Positions 1-6,933 of a stretch of 8,325 nucleotides of DNA are shown one piece after another. A model generated the notes under the pieces. It saw only the letters and a list, made by a program, of their open reading frames with translations. It was not told where the DNA came from and ran no database searches. The translations under genes were made by a program, and so were the position numbers. The stretch spans positions 1-8,325 of the forward strand of contig SKMI01000248.1 in assembly GCA_007121115.1 (NCBI GenBank). Direction: 5' to 3'. The number at the start of each line of letters is the position of its first letter. Position 1 is the first letter of the stretch. The stretch is from Paracoccaceae bacterium (GTDB lineage: Bacteria > Pseudomonadota > Alphaproteobacteria > Rhodobacterales > Rhodobacteraceae).

Positions 1-3000
1 AGGGCGGCGCCACGCTGACCCCCGCAGGCCGCCTGCCCCGGCTGATCCCCGGCGCGCGGCTCGCCCTGCGCGACTGCGCCGCCCACTGGTTGGCGTTGCC
101 CACCGACCGGGCCGCGTGGGCGCGGCTGTCGCGGCTGCTGAGTCTGGGCAAGATGCGCGCGGCCAAGGGCGATTGCGACATTGCGCTGGCGGACCTGCTG
201 GAGCATGGCGCGGGGCTGATCCTGATCGGCCTGCCTGCCGCAGAACCCGCAGACGCTCCCGAAGACGTTGCCGCCCGCACCCTTGCCGCGCGCTTTCCCG
301 GCAATGTCTTCCTGGGCGCCGCGCCGCGCTATGACGGGCGCGACCGGGCGCGCTTCGCCGCCCGTGCGGTGCAGGCGCAGCGACTGGGCCTGCCCATGGT
401 GGCCTGCGGCGATGTGCTCATGCACCATGCGCGGCGCCGCCGCCTGGCCGATGTGCTGACTTGCCTGCGCGAAGGCTGCACCATCGACACCATCGGCACC
501 CGGGCGCTGCCCAACGCCGAACGCCGCCTGCGCAGCCCGGCCGAGATGGCGCGGCTCTTCGCCGAGCATCCCGCCGCGCTCCGCCGCACGCTGGAGATCG
601 CCGACCGCTGCGGCTTCGCCCTCGATGACCTGAGCTACGAATACCCCGACGAGATCACCGACGGCGAGGCCCCGCAGGCGCGGCTGGAGCGGCTGACCCA
701 TGCCGGGCTGTGGCGCCGCTTCCCGCGCGGCATCCCGCCCGAGATCGCCAAGAAGACCGCCAAGGAGTTGCGCATCGTCGCCGCCCTGGGCTTCGCCGCC
801 TATTTCCTGACCGTGCATGACATCGTGGCCTTTGCGCGCGGGCGCGGGATCCTGTGCCAGGGGCGCGGCTCGGCCGCGAATTCAGTGATCTGCTACGCGC
901 TGGGCATCACCGAGGTGGCGCCGGACACCATTTCCATGGTCTTCGAGCGTTTCATGTCCGAAGCGCGCGGCGAGCCCCCCGATATCGACGTGGATTTCGA
1001 ACACGAACGGCGCGAGGAGGTGATCCAGCATATCTATGACCGCTATGGCCGCCACCGCGCCGGGCTGACCGCCACCGTCATCCATTTCCGTACCCGCGCG
1101 GCCATCCGCGAGGTCGGCAAGGTCATGGGCCTGTCGGCGGATGTGCTGGGCGCCATGGCGGGGCTGCAATGGGGCTGGTCTGCCGCCCCCCCCGCCCCGG
1201 AACAGTTGCGCGAGATCGGGCTGGACCCCAGCGACCGGCGGCTGATGCAGACCATGGCGCTGATCGCCGAGATCATCGGCTTTCCGCGGCATCTCTCGCA
1301 GCATGTCGGCGGCTTTGTCATCACCCGCGGGCGGCTGGACGAGTTGTGCCCCATCGGCAATGCGGCGATGGAGGGGCGCAGCGTCATCGAATGGGACAAG
1401 GATGACATCGCCGCGCTGGGGATATTGAAGGTGGATGTGCTGGCGCTGGGCATGCTGACCTGCCTGCGCAAGGGTTTCGATCTGATCGCGCAGCACGAAG
1501 GGGTGGCGTTCACGCTGGAGAACCTGCCCCGCGAATGCCCGCAGGTCTATGACATGTTGTGTGTGGCCGATGCCATCGGTGTGTTTCAGGTGGAATCCCG
1601 CGCGCAGATGAACTTCCTGCCCCGGATGCGGCCGCGCTGCCTCTATGACCTGGTGATCGAGGTGGCGATCGTCCGCCCCGGCCCCATCCAGGGCGGCATG
1701 GTGCACCCCTATATCCGCCGCCGCCAGGGCAAGGAGGCGGTGCACCTGCCCTCGGCCGAGTTGCGCGGGGTGCTGGAGCGCACCCTGGGCGTGCCGCTGT
1801 TTCAGGAACAGGCCATGCAGATCGCCGTGGTGGCGGCAGGCTTCACCCCCGAGGAAGCCGACCGCCTGCGCCGGTCGCTCGCCACCTTCAAGCGCATGGG
1901 CACCATCGGCAGCTTCCGGGACCGCTTCATCGGCGGCATGCTGGCGCGCGGCTATGACGCCGATTTCGCCGCCGCCTGTTTCGCGCAGATCGAGGGGTTT
2001 GGCGAATACGGCTTCCCGGAATCCCACGCCGCAAGCTTCGCGCTGCTGGTCTACGCCTCGGCCTACCTCAAGCGCCACCACCCCGCGGCATTTGCCTGTG
2101 CGCTGCTGAACGCGCAGCCCATGGGCTTCTACGCCCCCGCGCAGATCGTCCGCGATGCGCGCGAGCACGGGGTGGAGGTGCGGCCGGTCTGCGTGAATGC
2201 CTCGGCCTGGGACTGCACGCTGGAGTCCCGCGCCGACGGGCGGCTGGCGCTGCGGCTGGGGTTTCGGCAGATCAAGGGGTTGAAGGCCGAGGATGCCGAC
2301 TGGATCGTCGCCGCGCGGGCCAACGGCTATCCGGATGTGGAAAGCCTGTGGCGGCGGGCGGGGGTGCCGGTGGCCGCGCTTGAGCGGTTGGCCGAGGGCG
2401 ATGGTTTCGCCGGGCTGGGCCTGACCCGGCGCGCGGCGCTTTGGGCGGTGCGCGCGCTGCGGGCGCCCAAACCCCTGCCGCTGTTTTCGGGCATCGACGG
2501 CGAGGGGATCGCCGAGCCCGGCGTGACGCTCCCGGACATGACGCTGGGCGAGGCGGTGGTGGAGGATTACCTGGCACTGCGCCTGTCCCTGCGCGCGCAC
2601 CCCGTGGAACTGCTGCGCCCGGGGATCGCCGGGCTGCTGCCTGCAGCGGGACTGACGCAGGCGCGCGGGCGGGTCAGCGTCTGTGGACTGGTCATCACCC
2701 GGCAGCGGCCCGGCACCGCCTCGGGCGTGATCTTCGTCACGCTGGAGGATGAAACCGGCGTGGCCAATGTGGTCGTCTGGCCCAAGGTCTACGCGCGCTT
2801 CCGGCGCGCGGTGATCGGCGGGCGGCTGCTGCGCGTGACGGGCAAGGTGCAGCGCGAGGGGCAGGTGATCCACCTGATCGCGGAAGATGTGGCGGACCTG
2901 TCCGCGCATCTGTCGGCGCTGGGTCAGGGCGGGCTGATCGACCCCACCGAAGGCCGCGCCGACGAGACCCGCCGCCCGGTTCCCACCCGCCAGCCCCGCA

Positions 3001-3059
3001 GCGCCCGCCACCCGCGCGATCAGGCCAAGGTGCTGTTCCCCAGCCGGGATTTTCATTGA
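1..3059 (+). CDS. dnaE2: Error-prone DNA polymerase DnaE2 (ImuC), 5'-truncated by window edge
   Basis: C-family DNA polymerase that carries out translesion synthesis in SOS-induced mutagenesis, normally with ImuA and ImuB and the beta clamp. The frame is open to the window start (first full codon at base 3), leaving 1018 residues; I estimate about 50-60 N-terminal residues, including the first PHP motifs, lie outside. Visible in order: the rest of the PHP domain (to about base 480, ending in VLTCLREG); the palm with GRGSAANS (about 855-880) and PDIDVDF (978-998), whose Asp codons at 987 and 993 match the catalytic DxD; the third catalytic Asp in KVDVLALGMLT (codon 1434); the fingers (LFQEQAMQIA, about 1796); a helix-hairpin-helix-like segment (about 2340-2460); and an OB fold (about 2666-2905) beginning GRVSVCGLVITRQRPG. 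The C-terminus PSRDFH is typical of DnaE2 rather than replicative DnaE. All three catalytic aspartates are intact, so the enzyme looks functional. The start and any LexA box are upstream and not visible. Confidence 0.96.
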   Translation, partial: GGATLTPAGRLPRLIPGARLALRDCAAHWLALPTDRAAWARLSRLLSLGKMRAAKGDCDIALADLLEHGAGLILIGLPAAEPADAPEDVAARTLAARFPGNVFLGAAPRYDGRDRARFAARAVQAQRLGLPMVACGDVLMHHARRRRLADVLTCLREGCTIDTIGTRALPNAERRLRSPAEMARLFAEHPAALRRTLEIADRCGFALDDLSYEYPDEITDGEAPQARLERLTHAGLWRRFPRGIPPEIAKKTAKELRIVAALGFAAYFLTVHDIVAFARGRGILCQGRGSAANSVICYALGITEVAPDTISMVFERFMSEARGEPPDIDVDFEHERREEVIQHIYDRYGRHRAGLTATVIHFRTRAAIREVGKVMGLSADVLGAMAGLQWGWSAAPPAPEQLREIGLDPSDRRLMQTMALIAEIIGFPRHLSQHVGGFVITRGRLDELCPIGNAAMEGRSVIEWDKDDIAALGILKVDVLALGMLTCLRKGFDLIAQHEGVAFTLENLPRECPQVYDMLCVADAIGVFQVESRAQMNFLPRMRPRCLYDLVIEVAIVRPGPIQGGMVHPYIRRRQGKEAVHLPSAELRGVLERTLGVPLFQEQAMQIAVVAAGFTPEEADRLRRSLATFKRMGTIGSFRDRFIGGMLARGYDADFAAACFAQIEGFGEYGFPESHAASFALLVYASAYLKRHHPAAFACALLNAQPMGFYAPAQIVRDAREHGVEVRPVCVNASAWDCTLESRADGRLALRLGFRQIKGLKAEDADWIVAARANGYPDVESLWRRAGVPVAALERLAEGDGFAGLGLTRRAALWAVRALRAPKPLPLFSGIDGEGIAEPGVTLPDMTLGEAVVEDYLALRLSLRAHPVELLRPGIAGLLPAAGLTQARGRVSVCGLVITRQRPGTASGVIFVTLEDETGVANVVVWPKVYARFRRAVIGGRLLRVTGKVQREGQVIHLIAEDVADLSAHLSALGQGGLIDPTEGRADETRRPVPTRQPRSARHPRDQAKVLFPSRDFH

Positions 3060-3084
3060 GGCGGCGGGGGCCGCGCGCCCCTCA
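3057..3084. terminator. Possible bidirectional hairpin between convergent genes
   Basis: The 5' arm TGAGGCGGCG (3057-3066) pairs with CGCCCCTCA (3076-3084), leaving one bulged C at 3062 and a 9-base GC-rich loop. The left arm begins with the dnaE2 stop codon and the right arm ends with the glycosyltransferase stop codon read on the other strand. No T-run follows on either strand, so it does not fit a textbook intrinsic terminator. It may act as a transcript 3'-end stabiliser or a weak bidirectional terminator. Pairing was done by eye; in DNA this GC-rich, chance pairing is possible. Confidence 0.35.
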
Positions 3085-4044
3085 GCGGTATTCGATCAGC
3101 TCCGGCCTGCGCCCGCGCAGGCGGCGGGCATGCCATGTCAGCATCCCTTGCAGGTTGGCAAATTTTGACAGGGTCAGCAGGGCCGCCCCCTGCAGCGCGT
3201 GGCGGGTCGAAAACCCTTCGCCCCGCAGCCGCCAGGCGTTGCGCGTGATGGAGGCCGCGTAGAGCGCCAGAACCGCCAGAACGGCCATGGGGGCGGCCAG
3301 AAGTGCGCCCAGCGCCACCAGCGGCAGAAACCCGGCCCAAAGCCACGCCCGCAACCGCTCGGCCCGCCAGGCCCCGGTGAGCGCGCCGACCTGTGCGAAC
3401 GAATGCCCCGCCCGCACCGCGCGGCGCCAGAACGCACCCAGCCGGTGCATGTTCAGGTCGTGGGTGGCCATGCCCTGCGGGACCGGCGCCACCTGCCAGC
3501 CTGCCGTGCGCAAACGGTCGCAGAACTCGCCCTCCTCGCCCGCGATCAGATCGTCACGGAACCCGCCCGCCGCCATCAGCGGTGCATAGCGGCCCAGGAA
3601 GACGCCGGTGAAGCTGTCGCCGCGCGCCACCACCGTCGCCCATTCGTGGTCCTGCATCCGGTTGTAGACCGTGGCCTCCGGCGCTTCCTCGCGCACGCGG
3701 CCAAACACCGCCGCCAGGTCCGCGCGCGCCTCCAGCGCCGCCCGCCCTGCGCCGATCCATCCGGGCACCAGCACGCAGTCGCCATCGACCAGCTGTACGA
3801 ACGCGGGCGGATCGTCGGCCAGCGCCCGCAGCCCTGCGTTGCGCGCCCGCGCCGCGCTCAGCGGCGGGTCCAGCGCCACCACCGCATCCGCGCCCGCCGC
3901 GCGCGCCACCGCCACGCTGTCATCCGACGACGCGCTGTCCACATAGACCACGCGGCGCACATCGGCGCGCAGGGCGGCAATGGCCGCGCCCAGACTCGCG
4001 CCCTCGTTCCGGCCGATCACCACCGCGTCCGTTTCGCCCTGCAT
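3082..4044 (-). CDS. Family 2 glycosyltransferase with C-terminal membrane segment
   Basis: Predicted GT-A fold glycosyltransferase of 320 residues that would transfer a sugar from a nucleotide-sugar donor to a surface or lipid-linked acceptor at the cytoplasmic face of the membrane. The N-terminus (DAVVIGRNEGASL, residues 6-18) is the usual GT2 opening. It is followed by DSASSDDS (36-43), the RARNAG stretch (66-71), the DxD-type metal/donor motif VDGDC (86-90), and a GEEGEFCDRLRTAGW segment (169-183) where GT2 enzymes carry the acceptor-side acidic residues. Residues about 234-265 are strongly hydrophobic and probably form one transmembrane helix or a hairpin. The ATG at 4044 is preferred because an AGGAGG lies just before it and recognisable GT2 sequence begins 5 residues later. 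The frame stays open upstream to 4320 but that part overlaps the divergent thiolase gene. Donor and acceptor cannot be told from sequence, and no polysaccharide genes are adjacent. Confidence 0.88.
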   Translation of the reverse strand: MQGETDAVVIGRNEGASLGAAIAALRADVRRVVYVDSASSDDSVAVARAAGADAVVALDPPLSAARARNAGLRALADDPPAFVQLVDGDCVLVPGWIGAGRAALEARADLAAVFGRVREEAPEATVYNRMQDHEWATVVARGDSFTGVFLGRYAPLMAAGGFRDDLIAGEEGEFCDRLRTAGWQVAPVPQGMATHDLNMHRLGAFWRRAVRAGHSFAQVGALTGAWRAERLRAWLWAGFLPLVALGALLAAPMAVLAVLALYAASITRNAWRLRGEGFSTRHALQGAALLTLSKFANLQGMLTWHARRLRGRRPELIEYR

Positions 4045-4048
4045 CCGC

Positions 4049-4054
4049 CCTCCT
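4049..4054 (-). promoter_or_regulatory. Shine-Dalgarno AGGAGG that fixes the glycosyltransferase start
   Basis: On the minus strand AGGAGG sits 4 bases before the ATG at 4044. The match to the anti-SD is perfect and the spacing is slightly short. It rules in favour of this start over the longer upstream open frame, which would run into the thiolase gene. Confidence 0.75.
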
Positions 4055-4121
4055 GCCGCTTGCCCATAGCACGGATCACGCGCAAACGCGGCGCCCTCTG
4101 GGCAAACCTTCGGTTTTATGC

Positions 4122-4136
4122 TGCAGTATGCCTGCA
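4122..4136. repeat. Inverted repeat TGCAG-N5-CTGCA, candidate operator
   Basis: Perfect 5-base arms with a 5-base spacer lie 24 bases before the thiolase ATG. The TGC/GCA content is reminiscent of the TGC-rich sites bound by PhaR-type regulators of Rhodobacterales polyester metabolism, but a 5-base arm is short and the resemblance is weak. It overlaps the only plausible -10 elements in this gap, as an operator would. Confidence 0.3.
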
Positions 4137-4146
4137 AGCGGCAAGC

Positions 4147-4151
4147 AAGGA
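4147..4151 (+). promoter_or_regulatory. Ribosome binding site AAGGA deciding the thiolase start
   Basis: AAGGA lies 8 bases before the ATG at 4160. The alternative in-frame ATG at 4118 has no purine-rich site before it and would add 14 residues unlike thiolase N-termini. Confidence 0.65.
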
Positions 4152-4159
4152 CGGCGCGC

Positions 4160-5329
4160 ATGACCCGTGCACAGATCATCGGCTGGGCCCATACCCGCTT
4201 CGGGCGGGCCGAGGCGCCGGACACCGAATCACTCATGGCCGAGGCGCTGCCGCAGGCGCTGGCGCACGCCGGGCTGGGGGCCGAGAATGTGGACGGCCTC
4301 TTCGTCGGCGTCTTCAACAACGGGTTTTCGCAGCAGGACTTTCAGGCCGCGCTGGTCGCCATGGGCGAGGATCGGCTGCGCCACACCCCTGCCGTGCGGT
4401 TCGAGAACGCCTGCGCCACCGGCTCGGCGGCGCTTTACGGGGCGCTGGATTTTCTGGAAGCCGGGCGCGGGCAGGTGGCCGTGGTGCTGGGCGCCGAGAA
4501 GATGACCGCCACCCCCACCGCGCAGGTGGGCGACATCCTGCTGGGTGCGAGTTACGTGGCCGAGGAAGCGGCGGTCGAGGGTGGGTTCGCGGGCCTCTTC
4601 GGGCAGATCGCGCAAAGCTATTTCCAGCGCCACGGTGACCAGTCCGAGGCCCTGGCGATGATCGCCGCCAAGAACCACCGCAACGGCATGGCCAACCCCT
4701 ATGCCCACATGCGCAAGGATTTCGGCGTCGATTTCTGCAACACGCCGTCCGAGAAGAACCCCCGCGTCGCCGGGCCGCTGCGGCGCACGGACTGCTCGCT
4801 GATCTCGGACGGCGCGGCGGTGCTGGTGCTGGCGGCGCCCGAGGCCGCGGCGGGCGCCCCCCGCGCCGTCGGTTTCCGCGCGCGGGTTCAGGCGAACGAC
4901 ATTCTGGCCATCTCGCGCCGCGATGTGCTGGCCTTCGAGGGCGCGCGCCGCGCCTGGGCGGGGGCGCTGGGGCAGGCGGGGATGACGCTGGATGACCTGG
5001 CACTGGTGGAGACGCATGACTGTTTCACCATCGCCGAATTGCTGGAATACGAGGCCATGGGCCTGACCGCCCCCGGCGAGGGCGCGCGGGCCATCCGCGA
5101 GGGCACGGTAGCGCGTGACGGACGGCTGCCCGTGAACCCCTCGGGCGGGCTGAAGTCCAAGGGCCACCCCATCGGCGCCACCGGGGTCTCCATGCACGTC
5201 ATGGCGGCGATGCAGGTCGCGGGCGAAGCGGGCGACATGCAGATCCCCGGCGCCACCACTGCGGGCGTGTTCAACATGGGCGGCGTGGCCGTGGCCAATT
5301 ACTGCTCCATCGTGGAGCGCGTGGCATGA
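4160..5329 (+). CDS. SCP2-type thiolase / acetyl-CoA acetyltransferase family protein
   Basis: Thiolase-fold enzyme of 389 residues, the usual family length, predicted to cleave 3-ketoacyl-CoA with CoA or to catalyse the reverse condensation. The nucleophile is Cys85 in ENACATGSA. His286 and Cys288 lie in an HDCF motif, which in SCP2-type thiolases takes the place of the NEAF motif of classical thiolases. His336 lies in KGHPIGATG. The C-terminal CxG motif of classical thiolases is absent: the equivalent region reads GVFNMGG (369-375). In SCP2-type enzymes the Cys of HDCF is thought to serve as the second catalytic cysteine, so the enzyme should be active. No SCP2 sterol-carrier domain is fused to it. 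The start at 4160 is supported by AAGGA at 4147-4151. It is coupled to the acyl-CoA synthetase by an ATGA overlap, suggesting a shared substrate. Substrate chain or ring type cannot be read; such thiolases are known with branched, sterol-derived and fatty acyl substrates. Confidence 0.93.
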   Translation: MTRAQIIGWAHTRFGRAEAPDTESLMAEALPQALAHAGLGAENVDGLFVGVFNNGFSQQDFQAALVAMGEDRLRHTPAVRFENACATGSAALYGALDFLEAGRGQVAVVLGAEKMTATPTAQVGDILLGASYVAEEAAVEGGFAGLFGQIAQSYFQRHGDQSEALAMIAAKNHRNGMANPYAHMRKDFGVDFCNTPSEKNPRVAGPLRRTDCSLISDGAAVLVLAAPEAAAGAPRAVGFRARVQANDILAISRRDVLAFEGARRAWAGALGQAGMTLDDLALVETHDCFTIAELLEYEAMGLTAPGEGARAIREGTVARDGRLPVNPSGGLKSKGHPIGATGVSMHVMAAMQVAGEAGDMQIPGATTAGVFNMGGVAVANYCSIVERVA

Positions 5330-6933
5330 GCGTGGCGCCGGTCAGCACGCGGGTGATGAACCTCGCCTCGCTTCTGACCCAGACCGCGCGGCGGCTGGGC
5401 CCCGAACTGGCGCTGGTCTGGGGCGAGGCGCGGTTCAACTGGGCGCAGATGGAGGCCCGCGCCTGTGCCGCCGCCGCTGCGCTGCAGGGGCTGGGCGTGG
5501 TCAAGGGCGACCGTGTGCTGGTGCATTCGTCCAACAACACCCAGATGATCGAGGCGATGTTCGCCTGCTGGCGGCTGGGCGCGGTCTGGGTGCCTGCGAA
5601 TTTCAGGCTGGCGCCTGCGGAACTGGCGGGGCTGGCCGAGACTGCGGGGCCAAAGGCGTTGCTGGTCCACGCGGGGTTCCCCGAGCACGCGACGGCCTGC
5701 GCCGGTATGATGGAGATGACCATCACCATCGAAGGCGGCGATAATGACTACGACGCGCTGGTGGCCGCGCATATGGGGCAGGTGCCCGAGGCCGTCGCCG
5801 TGGACCGCGATGATCCGGCCTGGTTCTTCTTCACCTCGGGCACCACGGGGCGGCCAAAGGCGGCGGTGCTGACCCATGGGCAGATGGCCTTTGTCATCAC
5901 CAATTTCATGTGCGACCTGATGCCGGACAGCGGGCCTCAGGATGCCTCGCTCGTCGTCGCGCCCCTGTCGCATGGGGCAGGCGTGCATCTGCTGGGGCAG
6001 GTGGCCAAGGGGGTGAAGACCGTACTGCCGCCGGGCACCGGGTTCGACCCGGGCGTGATCTGGCAACTGGTGCAGGACTGGCGCATCACCAACGCCTTCA
6101 CCGTGCCGACCATCGTCAAGCGGCTGGTCGAACATCCGGCGGTGGATACGGTGGACCATTCCTCGCTGCGTTATGTCATCTACGCAGGCGCGCCAATGTA
6201 CCGCGCCGACCAGATCCGCGCGCTGGAGAAGCTCGGCCCCGTGCTGGTGCAGTATTTCGGGTTGGGCGAGGTGACGGGCAACATCACCGTCCTGCCCCCC
6301 GTGCACCATTCCACCGACGATGCGCAGATGCGGCTGGGCACCTGCGGTTTCGCCCGCACCGGGATGGAGGTGCAGGTGCAGGACGAAAACGGCCGCGCGC
6401 TGGGGCCGGGTGAGACGGGCGAAATCTGTGTGATCGGTCCCGCCGTTTTCGCGGGTTACCACGACAACCCCGAGGCCAACGCCAAATCCTTCCGCAACGG
6501 CTGGTTCCGCACCGGCGATCTGGGCCACATGGACGCCGAGGGGTTTGTCTATCTGACCGGGCGGGCGTCGGACATGTTCATCTCGGGCGGCTCCAACATC
6601 TACCCGCGCGAGATCGAGGAAGTGATCCTGCGCGTCCCCGGCGTGTCGGAATGCGCCGTCCTGGGCGTGCCGGATGCCGACTGGGGCGAGGTGGGGCTGG
6701 CCGTGGTGGTCCCCGAAGCGGGCGTGACCGTGGCGCCGGGCGCGGTGCGCACCGCCATCGCCCCGCAGCTTGCCCGCTACAAGCTGCCCAAGACGGTGGT
6801 GGTATGGGAGGAATTGCCGAAATCCGGCTATGGCAAGATCACCAGGAAACTGATCCGCGCCGAACTCGAACGGCGCGGGCAATGGCCCGGCACTGGCCCG
6901 GCATCGGGAGCACCCCATGATCCGAACGCTTGA
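5326..6933 (+). CDS. AMP-forming acyl-CoA synthetase (class I adenylate-forming ligase)
   Basis: Ligase of 535 residues, normal for the family, that would activate a carboxylic acid with ATP to an acyl-adenylate and then to an acyl-CoA. Visible motifs in order: the P-loop TSGTTGRPK (170-178); the A5 region YFGLGEVTG (310-318), where most relatives read YGxTE, with Glu315 retained; TGDLG (396-400) with the ATP-ribose Asp398; the hinge and A8 segment GRASDMFISGGSNIYP (412-427); and the C-terminal PKSGYGKITRK (498-508) with the catalytic Lys504. All key residues are present. The ATG at 5326 overlaps the thiolase stop and has GGAG 8 bases before it; a second in-frame ATG at 5356 is possible but less well placed. 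Medium- or long-chain, branched or aromatic acids are all possible. The adjacent thiolase and nearby FadL-type porin favour a hydrophobic acid destined for beta-oxidation-like cleavage. Confidence 0.94.
   Translation: MSVAPVSTRVMNLASLLTQTARRLGPELALVWGEARFNWAQMEARACAAAAALQGLGVVKGDRVLVHSSNNTQMIEAMFACWRLGAVWVPANFRLAPAELAGLAETAGPKALLVHAGFPEHATACAGMMEMTITIEGGDNDYDALVAAHMGQVPEAVAVDRDDPAWFFFTSGTTGRPKAAVLTHGQMAFVITNFMCDLMPDSGPQDASLVVAPLSHGAGVHLLGQVAKGVKTVLPPGTGFDPGVIWQLVQDWRITNAFTVPTIVKRLVEHPAVDTVDHSSLRYVIYAGAPMYRADQIRALEKLGPVLVQYFGLGEVTGNITVLPPVHHSTDDAQMRLGTCGFARTGMEVQVQDENGRALGPGETGEICVIGPAVFAGYHDNPEANAKSFRNGWFRTGDLGHMDAEGFVYLTGRASDMFISGGSNIYPREIEEVILRVPGVSECAVLGVPDADWGEVGLAVVVPEAGVTVAPGAVRTAIAPQLARYKLPKTVVVWEELPKSGYGKITRKLIRAELERRGQWPGTGPASGAPHDPNA

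Larger units (their letters stand above)
4045..4159. promoter_or_regulatory. Divergent intergenic region with TGC-rich repeats
   Basis: This 115-base gap separates the divergent glycosyltransferase and thiolase starts and must hold the promoters of both, unless the genes are read from elsewhere. It contains an inverted repeat TGCAG-TATGC-CTGCA (4122-4136) and, overlapping its right end, a direct repeat GCAAGC-g-GCAAGC (4134-4146). A weak minus-strand promoter can be drawn: TTGCCG (4144-4139) and CATAAA (4120-4115) with an 18-base spacer. For the plus strand TATGCT (4117-4122) resembles a -10, but there is no convincing -35. AT content rises locally around 4104-4130. The repeats could be a regulator site; this is inference from position and symmetry only. 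Confidence 0.4.

Noticed and set aside
90..92. TTG at 90 as the start of the polymerase gene
   Set aside because: The same frame is open to the window start and encodes DnaE2-like sequence before it (LTPAGRLPRLIPGARLAL), so the gene begins outside the window.
882..3056. Long open frame on the minus strand across dnaE2
   Set aside because: It lies opposite clearly conserved polymerase motifs, its translation is low-complexity and rich in His, Arg, Gln and Gly, and very GC-rich genes commonly leave the opposite frame open.
4118..4159. Earlier ATG for the thiolase
   Set aside because: No ribosome binding site before 4118, the extra 14 residues are unlike thiolases, and AAGGA is well placed for 4160.
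4045..4320. N-terminal extension of the glycosyltransferase by 92 residues
   Set aside because: It would overlap the divergent thiolase gene, has no family resemblance, and the perfect AGGAGG supports the ATG at 4044.
3199..4638. 479-codon plus-strand frame across the glycosyltransferase and the thiolase start
   Set aside because: It overlaps two supported genes in other frames and its translation is Arg/Pro/Ala-rich without motifs.
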